From Mucilaginibacter sp. cycad4 (lineage in GTDB: Bacteria; Bacteroidota; Bacteroidia; Sphingobacteriales; Sphingobacteriaceae), in assembly GCF_034263275.1 (NCBI RefSeq), contig NZ_CP139559.1:1426001-1490000 (forward strand): a stretch of 64,000 nucleotides of DNA, read 5' to 3'. Shown one piece after another: positions 25,572-34,743 of the stretch. Both the position numbers and the translations under genes were made by a program. Under the pieces are notes generated by a model. It saw only the letters and a program-made list of their open reading frames with translations. It ran no database searches and was not told the origin of the DNA. Positions within the stretch are counted from its first letter, which is position 1. Each line of letters starts with the position of its first letter.

Positions 25572-26948
25572 TTAGCACATCGCCTTGTTCAAAGCGCGGA
25601 TTGCCTCATCAAAATCTTCGCGGGCTATCAAAAACTGGATGTTGACCATTCTTAATGCAAAGCCGCAGCTTTTGATATTGATCCCTTTTTGGGCCAATGC
25701 TGTTGCCGATTTGGCCAGTAAGCCCGGCTGATCCATGTTGGAACCTATCAGGCAAACCATTGCCATTTTTTCAACAGCAACCTTTTCGTAATTGTCTTCC
25801 AGTTCGCCGATCAGTTTTTTATTGTAATCTTTCTCCCATATCACTATCGAAATACTGTTAGCGCTGGTAGCCTTAAAACTATAGCTAACGCCAAACTTGT
25901 AAAACAACTGCATGATATGAAAATCGGTACCAACGTTGCCAACCATTGAGGGATCGTAAATATCGATCATGATCACTTTATCGGTACCGGTGATAACCTC
26001 AACACGCTTCTTATCACAAATATATTCGCGGGTTATTAACGTACCGGGGTGCTCCGGTTGGAAGGTGTTTTTGATCCGCAGGTCGATATCATTTATTTCC
26101 AGCGGTTTTGATGCTTTAGGGTGGATAGCTTCCATGCCCACGTCGGCCAGTTGATCGGCAACGTCATAGTTGGTATTACCTACCGGGAAACAGTTTTCAA
26201 CGCCAACTAATTGAGGATCGGCAGTACAAAGGTGATATTCTTTGTGGATGATGGCTTCCTGCGGTTGTACAGCAACGGCAATTTTGCTGAAGGTAACTTC
26301 AGAGTAGCCACGATCAAACTCGCGCATAATACCTTCAGTACCTTTGGCGTAGCCGGTAACAATGGTGATGGTTTTTGAAAAATCAATATGGGCAAGGTCT
26401 TTTTTGATACGCTGATCAATGGTTAATGCGCGGTGGTCATGAAAGCCGCTCAGGTCGACCAACGTAGCATTGATCCCCATATTTTGCAGGATATTGGTAA
26501 AGTTAAAAGCCGAATGGCTTTCACCTATCGAAGCCAGGATCTCGCGTGCGGCCTGTAAAATACCTTCTTTACCTACGTAACCCGAAGCCAGGATATTAGC
26601 CAGGTTCTCCAGATAGGTTTGTGCATCTTTTATCCTTGTTTCAATGTATTTATCAGCTTCGGCTATGTTCAAACCAAGCCCTTCATACGTTTTATTGATC
26701 TGCTTTAAACGGGTGATGAGTTGTTTTAGCGGTGTATGAAAATCCTTGTAGTTGGCAAGCTTGTGGTATACGCCCGGTGCGCCTGTCTTTTTGTTTTCGA
26801 GCAGGAGGTTGGTTACCCCCGAAAATGCCGATACTACAAATATGCGGTTATAAAGTTGTTCCCCGCTGCGTTCAAACAGGATAATGTTTTTGATCACATC
26901 ACCCAAAGCGGTCATGGATGTACCGCCAATTTTTTCTACTGTTAACAT
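25572..26948 (-). CDS. lysC: Aspartate kinase
   Basis: 458 residues, monofunctional (no homoserine dehydrogenase). Kinase start VEKIGGTSM with KxGGTS Lys, IFVVSAFSGVTN, and FDRGYSEVTFSK for aspartate binding. C-terminal tandem ACT domains (GTDKVIMIDIYDPSMVGNV; AMVCLIGSNMDQPGLLAK) for feedback control. The KIGGTSM start and the lack of a fused domain resemble the ectoine-type Ask clade. First step for Lys/Thr/Met; no pathway partners are adjacent. Confidence 0.88.
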   Translation of the reverse strand: MLTVEKIGGTSMTALGDVIKNIILFERSGEQLYNRIFVVSAFSGVTNLLLENKKTGAPGVYHKLANYKDFHTPLKQLITRLKQINKTYEGLGLNIAEADKYIETRIKDAQTYLENLANILASGYVGKEGILQAAREILASIGESHSAFNFTNILQNMGINATLVDLSGFHDHRALTIDQRIKKDLAHIDFSKTITIVTGYAKGTEGIMREFDRGYSEVTFSKIAVAVQPQEAIIHKEYHLCTADPQLVGVENCFPVGNTNYDVADQLADVGMEAIHPKASKPLEINDIDLRIKNTFQPEHPGTLITREYICDKKRVEVITGTDKVIMIDIYDPSMVGNVGTDFHIMQLFYKFGVSYSFKATSANSISIVIWEKDYNKKLIGELEDNYEKVAVEKMAMVCLIGSNMDQPGLLAKSATALAQKGINIKSCGFALRMVNIQFLIAREDFDEAIRALNKAMC

Positions 26949-27166
26949 TTTATATTGAAAGATCGGCAGCCAGATACCATAACTGTACCAATGGTTATAA
27001 CTATTGGTAATTGATTGAATGCAAATAGTTTGTATCCAAACTGCTTTTTTAAAAATAACTCATTTTGATATAACCTATCAAAACGATCGAAATATAATGA
27101 TTATTTGCTCTCCGCTTTAAGCTTAATTAACTAATGCTTTCCGCTTTAAGCATTTGGCTTTTAGCT

Positions 27167-27985
27167 TTAATTGTCTTTTTTATACAAATCGCCTGCTTTT
27201 TCTGCCGACAGACGGATCCCCTTGATCATAGCCGAGCTAAAACCATGGTGCTCCATTTCATTTAAACCGGCAATGGTACAGCCGCTTGGCGAAGTTACTT
27301 TATCAATTTCCTGTTCAGGGTGCGATGCCAGTTGCAGCAGCAGGTCGGCCGCTCCCTTGGCAGTTTGGGCTGCCATTTTAAGGGCATCATGTGCATGGAA
27401 CCCAATTTCGGTACCACCTTGCGAAGCCGCACGGATAGATCTCAGGAAGAAAGCGATACCGCAGGCACACAAAGCAGTAGCCGAGGTCATTAATTCTTCA
27501 TTGATCTGGATAGTTACACCAACCGTATCAAACAGTGATTTGGTCATGTTGATATTTTTATTGGTGCCGTTATCGGTGGCAATACAGGTCATGGAATGGC
27601 CTATGGCTATCGCGGTGTTCGGCATTGCCCTGATCACCTGTACATTGAGCTCAAGATGCTGGCGGATATCTGCACAGCTAACGCCGGAAATAACAGATAT
27701 TAATAATTGCTTATCCGGCTTTAACGAAGGTTTAATTTCGTCTAACAGTTTATTGAGTTGTTGTGGCAGTACGGCCAGCACAACGATATCGGCTTTGCGT
27801 ACGGCACGCAGGTTATTATCCGATACATGATACCCCTGCTCTGCATATTGGGCCAGCGCGGCTACGTTGCGGCGGGTTAACGATATTTGCTGGGGTTTGC
27901 AAATCCCCGATTTAACTAAACCTTTGGCTAATGACAGGCCTATGTTACCGGAGCCTAATATTGAAATGTGCTGTTGTGCGTTCAT
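27167..27985 (-). CDS. proC: Pyrroline-5-carboxylate reductase
   Basis: 272 residues. Rossmann start ISILGSGNIGLSLAKGLV; NADPH contact region LTRRNVAAL. C-terminal dimer domain with CACGIAFFLRSIRAASQGG and the signature VTSPSGCTIAGLNEMEHHG. Final step of proline synthesis. Overlaps argB by 4 bp (ATGA), so proline and arginine synthesis are coupled here. Confidence 0.95.
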   Translation of the reverse strand: MNAQQHISILGSGNIGLSLAKGLVKSGICKPQQISLTRRNVAALAQYAEQGYHVSDNNLRAVRKADIVVLAVLPQQLNKLLDEIKPSLKPDKQLLISVISGVSCADIRQHLELNVQVIRAMPNTAIAIGHSMTCIATDNGTNKNINMTKSLFDTVGVTIQINEELMTSATALCACGIAFFLRSIRAASQGGTEIGFHAHDALKMAAQTAKGAADLLLQLASHPEQEIDKVTSPSGCTIAGLNEMEHHGFSSAMIKGIRLSAEKAGDLYKKDN

Positions 27986-28827
27986 GCGTTTTTAGTTAAA
28001 CGTGTTCCAAATGGTTTGTTATCTTTCAATTGACCAAGATCATCTGACTTGCCAATAATTACTGCTTTTACACCGCAGGCAATTGCGGTAAAAGCGTTGT
28101 CAAGCTTCGGCAGCATACCACTATGTATTATCCTTTCCACTTTTAATTCTTCGTAGTGCTGCGGGTTAATTTCCCTTATCAGCGATTCTTCGTCATTGAT
28201 ATCTTTTAACACACCTTTTTTCTCAAAACAGTATATGAGGGTGGTTTCATATAATCCCGATAACGATACCGCCAGCGCCGAAGCAATGGTATCGGCATTG
28301 GTATTTAGCAACTGACCTTCGCCGTCGTGCGTTATAGCACAGAAAACGGGAGTGAAGCCTGCTTCCATCAACCGGCTTATATTTTCAGGGTTGATAGAGT
28401 CTTTAACAATATCGCCTACAAAACCATAGTCAATAGTTTTTACCGGCCGTTTAACCGCTTTAATAAAGTTGCCATCGGCACCGGTCAGGCCAATGGCGTT
28501 GTTGCCAAAACGTTGCAGCTGCGCTACTATATTTTTGTTGATTAGGCCGCCATAAACCATGGTAACCACCCTCAGCGTTTCAATATCGGTAATGCGCCTC
28601 CCATCAACCATTTTTGATTCGATACCTAAATCTTCGGCCATTTGAGTGGCCACTTTGCCACCTCCGTGTACCAGGATCTTGAGGCCGTCAAGCGCTTCAA
28701 AGTCCTTTAAAAAATGATATAGGTTTTCAGAGTTATCAATAACGTTTCCACCTATTTTGATTATATAAAGGCTCTTATTTGATGGTAATTTACCCGTTTT
28801 GATATGATCTGTATCAATTTTATTCAT
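27982..28827 (-). CDS. argB: Acetylglutamate kinase (N-acylglutamate kinase)
   Basis: 281 residues, amino-acid kinase fold: YIIKIGGNVIDN, LVHGGGKVATQMAEDLG, GLTGADGNFI and LLNTNADTIASALAV. Phosphorylates N-acylglutamate, step 2 of arginine synthesis. In lineages with ArgF' the acyl group may be acetyl or succinyl. It is separated from the main arg block by two plus-strand genes. Overlaps proC. Confidence 0.93.
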   Translation of the reverse strand: MNKIDTDHIKTGKLPSNKSLYIIKIGGNVIDNSENLYHFLKDFEALDGLKILVHGGGKVATQMAEDLGIESKMVDGRRITDIETLRVVTMVYGGLINKNIVAQLQRFGNNAIGLTGADGNFIKAVKRPVKTIDYGFVGDIVKDSINPENISRLMEAGFTPVFCAITHDGEGQLLNTNADTIASALAVSLSGLYETTLIYCFEKKGVLKDINDEESLIREINPQHYEELKVERIIHSGMLPKLDNAFTAIACGVKAVIIGKSDDLGQLKDNKPFGTRLTKNA

Positions 28828-28991
28828 TCCAGCTGTTAATATAACTCTTTTAGTGTCAAATTTCCACTTTTTTAAGCGGAAAACTGTTAAAATTACGAAA
28901 ATATAGTGTGTTTTTTCAAATATTGATTTAAAAATGGATAATTGAATTTGCAGTTTAAGTTTACAATTTGATTATGAAAGAATTAGTAATA

Positions 28992-29018
28992 TTGAAAAAC
29001 TTTAAGGCATTATCCTTG
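28992..29018 (+). promoter_or_regulatory. Possible promoter of ndh
   Basis: TTG (28992-28994), 16-bp spacer, TATCCTTG (29011-29018), one base off consensus; about 13 nt before the ndh ATG. Confidence 0.3.
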
Positions 29019-29031
29019 CTTATATCTATCT

Positions 29032-30330
29032 ATGGAGCAAAAAAAGAATACCAGGCCACGGGTGGCAATTATTGGGGGTGGATTTGGCGGGATACATTTA
29101 GCTAAAAAACTAAAAGATGCACCTGTTGATGTGCTGATGATTGATAAGCACAATTATCACACCTTTCAGCCCTTGTTGTACCAGGTTGCAGGAGGCGCCA
29201 TAGCAGCCGATTCAATTGGTTTTCCGTTGCGACGGATCTTCACGAGGCAAAAGAATTTTCGCTTCGCGCTTGCAGAGGTGAAGAAGATCAATGCCGAAAC
29301 TAATACGCTTGATACCGATATCGGCACCATTTATTATGATTACCTCGCGATAGCAACCGGCTCCAATACCAATTTTTTCGGCAATAAAGAGATAGAGCAT
29401 TTTGCCATGCCGATGAAGAATATCCCGGAGGCATTAAACTTAAGGAGCCTGATCCTGCAAAATCTCGAGATGTCGCTCGTATCTAAAGACCCGGAAGAAA
29501 AAGCGGCGTTAATGACCTTTGTGGTTGTAGGCGGTGGCCCAACCGGTGTGGAGTTATCCGGCGCCCTTGCCGAAATGCGCGAGCTGATATTAATGAAGGA
29601 TTACCATGGTTTGCGTAAACATAGCATGAGTGTTTACCTTGTTGAAGGTAAAGCGGAGCTGCTGGCCGCGTTTTCGCCCGGGGCGAGGGCCAAGGCCAAG
29701 AAGTTTTTGCAGGATATGGACGTGACCATTTATAACAGCGTACACGTGGAAAGCTATAATGGATACGAGCTTAAGATAGATAACGGTACATCACTGTTAA
29801 CCCGCAACGTACTTTGGGCGGCAGGGGTAAAGGGCGAATTCCCTGAAGGCATTTCTGCCGATAATATAGCCCGCGGTAACCGCATCCTGGTTGATGAATT
29901 TAATAAGGTAAAAGGTTACGAAAATATTTATGCCATAGGCGATGTAGCCGCCATGATCACCGACGAATATCCAAACGGGCATCCCGGAGTAGCGCCCGTG
30001 GCCATCCAGCAGGGGCAAAACCTTGGCGAAAACGTTTACCGTATGTTTGAGCGTAAGCCGCTGGTGCCCTTCAAATACAGGGATAAAGGCTCGCTTGCAA
30101 CCATAGGACGTAATAAAGCGGTGGCGGATTTGGGGAAGATCCATTTTCAGGGATTTTTTGCCTGGCTGGTGTGGGGATTTGTACACATCATGTCTTTGGC
30201 CGGCTTTACCAATAAGGGTATTATATTTTTTAGCTGGGCCATCAACTATTTCACCAAAAACAGCGACAACCGACTCATCGTACGCTATTTTGATACCGAA
30301 ACCCGGATGACCGATCCTGAATCGAGATAA
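29032..30330 (+). CDS. ndh: Type II NADH dehydrogenase (NDH-2)
   Basis: 432 residues with two dinucleotide-binding motifs: FAD-binding VAIIGGGFGGIHLAK near residue 10 and NADH-binding TFVVVGGGPTGVELSGALAE near residue 165. YHTFQPLLYQVAGGA and the later YAIGDVAAM and PVAIQQG blocks are typical. A C-terminal hydrophobic/amphipathic region (FFAWLVWGFVHIMSLAG) attaches it to the membrane. Oxidises NADH with quinone without pumping protons. 42 bp ahead of a cation antiporter. Confidence 0.92.
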   Translation: MEQKKNTRPRVAIIGGGFGGIHLAKKLKDAPVDVLMIDKHNYHTFQPLLYQVAGGAIAADSIGFPLRRIFTRQKNFRFALAEVKKINAETNTLDTDIGTIYYDYLAIATGSNTNFFGNKEIEHFAMPMKNIPEALNLRSLILQNLEMSLVSKDPEEKAALMTFVVVGGGPTGVELSGALAEMRELILMKDYHGLRKHSMSVYLVEGKAELLAAFSPGARAKAKKFLQDMDVTIYNSVHVESYNGYELKIDNGTSLLTRNVLWAAGVKGEFPEGISADNIARGNRILVDEFNKVKGYENIYAIGDVAAMITDEYPNGHPGVAPVAIQQGQNLGENVYRMFERKPLVPFKYRDKGSLATIGRNKAVADLGKIHFQGFFAWLVWGFVHIMSLAGFTNKGIIFFSWAINYFTKNSDNRLIVRYFDTETRMTDPESR

Positions 30331-30372
30331 AACAAAACAATAGGCCTTTTAAATCCTTAAATGTAAGTATTT

Positions 30373-31620
30373 ATGGATCTGTTTGTTGTAATTGCTTTAC
30401 TGGTTATTGTCAGCGCGATTTTCTCGTACCTTAACGCCCGCTTTATCAAGCTGCCGGGTACCATTGGCATTGTGTTACTGGCAACCATTACTTCTATCAC
30501 CATACTTATCGTTGATAAAATTGATTCATCGATAGCCGATTACCTGGGGACACTCGCCAAAAATATCAATTTTTCAAAAGCAGTATTGAATGTGCTGCTT
30601 GGTTTCCTGCTTTTTTCAAGTTCATTTAATTTGGATGGCCGGAAGCTGAAGAAAGAGATGCGCCCGGTATTTGTATTGAGTACATTGGGGGTTATTATTT
30701 CAACCGCGGTATTTGGGTTCTTGTTGTTCTACGTAGCCCCGGTTTTTCATATCCATATGCCGCTGATCTATTGCCTGTTGTTCGGCGCTTTGATCTCACC
30801 AACTGATCCTGTGGCGGTTGCGGCCATTATCCGTAATTCAAAATTACCTGCCAATCTTGAAACCATTATTTCGGGCGAATCCCTTTTTAATGATGGGATA
30901 GGGCTGATCCTGTTTGTGATTATCCTGGAGATAGCCCGTGTGGGAGAAGAGAAAATTGAGTTAGCTAAAGTAACGATGCTTATCGTAAAAGAAATTATAG
31001 GAGGGATGGTAGCCGGTGGCATTTTAGGTTATGTTGCTCATCGGCTGATGCACTCGGTTAAAGATTTTCAGACTATCGTATTGATCTCGCTTGCTTTAGT
31101 AATGGGTTTATCGGTGCTGGCGGTATTACTTGGTTTCTCACTTCCACTGTCAGTTGTTATAGCCGGATTATTTGCCGGAGGCCAATCCATCAATCAGGAT
31201 AATAAAGAACGGTCGCACGAGGCTTTGGAAAAATTCTGGAAGCTGGTTGATGAGATCCTCAACACCATTTTATTTGTGATGATTGGCCTGCAACTGGTTA
31301 ACCTGCCTTTTGTAAATAATTACTGGGTAACGGGAAGCATCTCTATTGTTACTGTTTTAATAGCCCGCTGGATGAGTATCATGCTGCCGCTCACGTTTTT
31401 AAGGCATACACTTAAAGTAAATTATGGCAATATCAACATCATGACCTGGGCAGGCTTACGGGGAGCCATATCTATAGCCCTTGCGTTGTCATTACCCAAT
31501 ACGCCATACCGGCACCTGATTTTGTCGGGAAGCTATTTTATCGTGATATTTTCAGTGATTGTGCAAGGGCTAACCTTAAACAAAATGATCAACAGTGCTT
31601 CCAAAAAGATAGAAGAGTAA
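30373..31620 (+). CDS. Na+/H+ (cation:proton) antiporter, CPA1/NhaP type
   Basis: 415 residues, about 12 membrane spans. Ion-binding motif in ALISPTDPVAVAAI and GESLFNDGIGLILF (the ND pair), later TWAGLRGAISIALAL. Exchanges Na+ (or K+) for H+ at the inner membrane. Probably cotranscribed with ndh, but no direct functional link is proven. No long cytoplasmic C-terminal regulatory domain. Confidence 0.9.
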   Translation: MDLFVVIALLVIVSAIFSYLNARFIKLPGTIGIVLLATITSITILIVDKIDSSIADYLGTLAKNINFSKAVLNVLLGFLLFSSSFNLDGRKLKKEMRPVFVLSTLGVIISTAVFGFLLFYVAPVFHIHMPLIYCLLFGALISPTDPVAVAAIIRNSKLPANLETIISGESLFNDGIGLILFVIILEIARVGEEKIELAKVTMLIVKEIIGGMVAGGILGYVAHRLMHSVKDFQTIVLISLALVMGLSVLAVLLGFSLPLSVVIAGLFAGGQSINQDNKERSHEALEKFWKLVDEILNTILFVMIGLQLVNLPFVNNYWVTGSISIVTVLIARWMSIMLPLTFLRHTLKVNYGNINIMTWAGLRGAISIALALSLPNTPYRHLILSGSYFIVIFSVIVQGLTLNKMINSASKKIEE

Positions 31621-31637
31621 AACATTCTATAATTCTG

Positions 31638-31756
31638 CCGCGGGTTTAGCGATAGCGTAACCCGTGGTTAGCCATGGTTGAAGTTTTTAACTTCAGTAGT
31701 TAAGTTGAAAACTTAACTGATATGCCCCACAGGTTACGCTATCGCTAAACCCGCGG
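31638..31756. repeat. Large palindromic element with 25-bp perfect arms
   Basis: Outer arms 31638-31662 and 31732-31756 are perfect complements (ccgcgggtttagcgatagcg...). The 69-bp interior holds further stems such as aagtt...aactt and agttaagtt/aacttaact (9 bp). The transcript would fold as a multi-branched cloverleaf. It lies between the convergent antiporter and PaiB genes. A related partial copy is at 48490-48550. Confidence 0.8.
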
Positions 31757-31776
31757 TAGTTACCCCCGGCAGTCAA

Positions 31777-32385
31777 TTATTTTAGGCGCGACATGTATTT
31801 GCCAATCTCAGCTTCAACGGTATCTTCACTATTACCTAACGCTGTGATGATATTTTCCCGTTCGGTTTCGGTGCGGTTTTGACTAAGCTTTTGTTTACCC
31901 TGAAGGTCATCAACAATGATCTCAAAAGCTACAATCCCTTTCATCATTCGTTGCTTGTATTCATCAGGCAGGCTATTCCATTGGATAAGATAATCGGCCT
32001 CATAATTACTTATCATTTGCACCAACAGACCAGCAGTTTGTTCACCTTCGGGTAGTATTGTAGCTTTACCATAGGCATGTATCGCGATATAATTCCAGGT
32101 AGGTACGTTGGTTTCCTTTTCGTAATGTTTGGGCGAGATATAGGCGTGGGGCTCGGTAAAGATCACCAGGATGTCCTTGCCTATAATTTCGGCAGCCTGC
32201 GGATTAGCCCTGGCGAAATGTGATGAAAGAACAATTTTATCATCGCGTTTACTTACCAGGAATGGGATGTGGGTAGCAAACGGAACATTGTCAGTAGCGG
32301 TAACAATTGTTGCAAAGCTATAACGTTGCATAAAGCTGATCGCTTCCTGCTCATCCGTTAACTGGAAATGTTTGGGAGTATACAT
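31777..32385 (-). CDS. PaiB-family FMN-binding protein
   Basis: 202 residues from ATG 32385 (MYTPKHFQLTDEQEA). FMN-binding split-barrel features: ATHIPFLVSKRDDKIVLSSHFARANPQ, IFTEPHAYISPKHYEKE and VPTWNYIAIHAYGKA. Annotated in many genomes as a negative transcriptional regulator after Bacillus PaiB, though it lacks an HTH; a flavin-dependent enzyme or stress role is as likely. Downstream of argF' by 81 bp. Confidence 0.85.
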   Translation of the reverse strand: MYTPKHFQLTDEQEAISFMQRYSFATIVTATDNVPFATHIPFLVSKRDDKIVLSSHFARANPQAAEIIGKDILVIFTEPHAYISPKHYEKETNVPTWNYIAIHAYGKATILPEGEQTAGLLVQMISNYEADYLIQWNSLPDEYKQRMMKGIVAFEIIVDDLQGKQKLSQNRTETERENIITALGNSEDTVEAEIGKYMSRLK

Positions 32386-32466
32386 TGAGGAAAGATTTAA
32401 GAAGGGAAGAAGCAAGAGCCAAGACCAGTACAACTTGACTCTTGCCTTTAAATGAATAGCTATTAA

Positions 32467-33414
32467 TTATAAGCTCTCCAACATCTGTTTAAGTACAGCC
32501 TGCGCGGCCCAAACACGGTTACCTGCTTCATGCACCACAATAGAATTTGGTCCGTCAAGTATTTCGTCCGATAACTCTAAGTTGCGGCGTACCGGTAAAC
32601 AATGCATTACTTTAGCATTGTTGGTTAACTCCAGCTTTTTATTGGTAAGCATCCACTCTTCATGTTTGCCTAATATATTGCCATAAGGCTCATAAGCCGA
32701 CCAGTTTTTTACGTAGATAAAGTCTGCGCCTGCCAAAGCTTCATCCTGGTTGTAAGTGATGTTTGCACCCTGTGTAAAATCGGTACAAAGCTCATAGCCC
32801 TTAGGTTGTACAATTGTAAAGTCGACATCGGCCTTGCACATCCACTCAGAGAATGAGTTAGGTACGGCCTGCGGCAAAGGTTTGATATGCGGCGCCCAGG
32901 TTAAAACCACTTTAGGACGCGCTGTTGTTTTCAGCTCTTCAATAGTGATCAAGTCGGCCAAACTTTGCAGCGGGTGACGTGTGGCCGATTCCAGGCTCAC
33001 AACCGGTACTTTGCAAAACTCAACAAACTTGTTAAAAATCATCTCGCTATAATCTTCCTCACGGTTCCTTAAGCCGGGGAACGAACGTACGCCAATAATA
33101 TCAGCATATTGCCCCATAACGCCTGCTGCTTCGCGGATATGCTCAACGGTAGTACCGTCCATGATCACGCCATCGCGGAGTTCAAGTGCCCAGCCTTCTT
33201 TATCGATATTAAGCACCATCACATTCATGCCCAGGTTAAGGGCTGCTTTTTGTGTGCTCATACGGGTACGCAGACTTGGGTTTAAAAACACCAGGGCCAG
33301 TGTTTTATTTTTACCAAGTTGCTGGTGTGCAAAGGGATCCTGCTTAAGTGCCAATGCCTCTTTTACAAGTGCGTTAACATCGGCAACATCATTAACAGAA
33401 GAGAATAGTTTCAT
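32467..33414 (-). CDS. argF': N-acetyl/N-succinyl-ornithine carbamoyltransferase (ArgF')
   Basis: 315 residues. Carbamoyl-phosphate site in FLNPSLRTRMSTQKA (variant of STRTR), then VVSLESATRHPLQSLADL and MHCLPVRRNLELSDEI. The APHIKPLPQAVPNSF block identifies the Bacteroidota/Xanthomonas branch that carbamoylates N-acylornithine, not ornithine. The specificity-switch residue 90 is Val (MDGTTVEHI), neither Pro (Bacteroides fragilis succinyl enzyme) nor Glu (Xanthomonas acetyl enzyme). Fits an operon with argC, argD and argG. Confidence 0.9.
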   Translation of the reverse strand: MKLFSSVNDVADVNALVKEALALKQDPFAHQQLGKNKTLALVFLNPSLRTRMSTQKAALNLGMNVMVLNIDKEGWALELRDGVIMDGTTVEHIREAAGVMGQYADIIGVRSFPGLRNREEDYSEMIFNKFVEFCKVPVVSLESATRHPLQSLADLITIEELKTTARPKVVLTWAPHIKPLPQAVPNSFSEWMCKADVDFTIVQPKGYELCTDFTQGANITYNQDEALAGADFIYVKNWSAYEPYGNILGKHEEWMLTNKKLELTNNAKVMHCLPVRRNLELSDEILDGPNSIVVHEAGNRVWAAQAVLKQMLESL

Positions 33415-33462
33415 GAACTTTACAATTATTGGGTGAGTTGTTCTGCTATTTATTTTTTAAGT

Positions 33463-33480
33463 CTCCCCCTTCAGGGGGAG
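33463..33480. repeat. G/C palindrome copy 1 (between argD and argF')
   Basis: ctcccccttcagggggag, a perfect 7-8 bp stem around a short loop. One of several related CCCCCTTnAGGGGG elements in this operon. It could modulate readthrough from argD to argF'. Confidence 0.7.
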
Positions 33481-33540
33481 ATTATTCGCAATTATTATTT
33501 TTTAGCGCTCATGAGGGCTACGCCGTTTAGAGGGGGCTTC

Positions 33541-34668
33541 TTATTGATTCAATACATTTACAAAAGCTTCCAGGAACCTATCGGCGTGGGCCTTAGTCAA
33601 ATTCAAGGCAGGTAACAGCCTGATCACGTTTGGTTTAGCTTCGCCGGTAAATATATGGTGCTTGTTCAGCAATTCTTTACGTGCATGGGCTAATTCTTCA
33701 GGTAATTCGATACCGATCATCAAACCACGACCGCGAACTTCTTTAACCTGCTCCAGCTTGTTAAGCTCTTTTATTAAGTAGCCGCCAACCTCGGCAGCAT
33801 TTTGCAGCAGGTTATCCTGTTCCATAGTTTCAAGAACAGCTAAACCTGCGGCGCAAGCTAAGTGATTGCCACCAAAAGTTGTACCTAACATGCCATATGC
33901 CGGCTGTATTTTTGGCGAAATAATGATGCCTCCAACAGGGAAACCATTACCCATCCCTTTAGCCATACTGTAAATATCGGCATCTACACCGGCAAAATCA
34001 TGCGAGAAGAATTTACCTGTACGACCGTAACCGCACTGTACGGAATCAGCAATGAAAACGGCATTATATTCGTCGCACAATGAACGGATCTTTTGCAGGA
34101 AGGTTTCAGGAGCAACCTGGATACCACCAACACCCTGGATGCCTTCAATAATTACCGAAGAAATTTCATTGTTTTTGAATGCTTCTTCCAGCGCAGCTTC
34201 ATCAGCCCATGGCAAAAAGATCACGTTATCAGTTTCATTGATAGGGGCAACGATCTTTGGATTGTCGGTTACAGCAACCGCCAATGAGGTACGGCCATGG
34301 AATGATTTACTGAAAGCGATAACTTTCTTTTTACCGTTGTAAAAAGAAGCCAGTTTCAATGCATTCTCATTAGCCTCGGCACCTGAGTTACACAGGAATA
34401 ATTGATAATCTTCCTTACCCGAAACTTTGCCTAATTTTTGAGCCAATTCTTTTTGAATTGGGATCTCGATAGAATTAGAGTAAAAGCCAAGCTTATGAAG
34501 CTGGTCTTCCAAACGCTTCACATAATGCGGGTGGGTATGACCGATAGAGATTACAGCGTGACCGCCATACATATCCAGGTATTCAGTATCCTGAGCATCA
34601 TAAACCAAGCTGCCTTGTCCTCTTACTATGTTGATGGGATTTATAGGATAAACGTCGAACAGATTCAT
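33541..34668 (-). CDS. argD: Acetyl/succinyl-ornithine aminotransferase
   Basis: 375 residues, class-III PLP aminotransferase: LDMYGGHAVISIGHTHPHYV, LFLCNSGAEANENALKLA, VIIEGIQGVGGIQV, DSVQCGYGRTGKFF and the PLP Lys in SMAKGMGNGFPVGG. Converts N-acylglutamate semialdehyde to N-acylornithine with glutamate as amino donor. Positioned between argC and argF'. Confidence 0.93.
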   Translation of the reverse strand: MNLFDVYPINPINIVRGQGSLVYDAQDTEYLDMYGGHAVISIGHTHPHYVKRLEDQLHKLGFYSNSIEIPIQKELAQKLGKVSGKEDYQLFLCNSGAEANENALKLASFYNGKKKVIAFSKSFHGRTSLAVAVTDNPKIVAPINETDNVIFLPWADEAALEEAFKNNEISSVIIEGIQGVGGIQVAPETFLQKIRSLCDEYNAVFIADSVQCGYGRTGKFFSHDFAGVDADIYSMAKGMGNGFPVGGIIISPKIQPAYGMLGTTFGGNHLACAAGLAVLETMEQDNLLQNAAEVGGYLIKELNKLEQVKEVRGRGLMIGIELPEELAHARKELLNKHHIFTGEAKPNVIRLLPALNLTKAHADRFLEAFVNVLNQ

Positions 34669-34713
34669 ATTGTTGAAGCCTAAAAGGCAATTAAAATTAA
34701 TATTAAACTATTA

Positions 34714-34743
34714 CTCCCCCGCCAGTTGGCGGGGGCAGGGGGG
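34714..34743. repeat. G/C palindrome between argC and argD
   Basis: Stem cccccgcca/tggcggggg (about 34716-34734) followed by another G-run to 34743, next to the argC stop at 34744. Related in layout to the CCCCTTTAGGGG elements, though with a different core. Confidence 0.6.

Noticed and set aside
27171..27830. 219-codon plus-strand frame opposite proC
   Set aside because: Antisense shadow of a clear proC; composition is Ser/Cys/Ile-biased as expected for a shadow.
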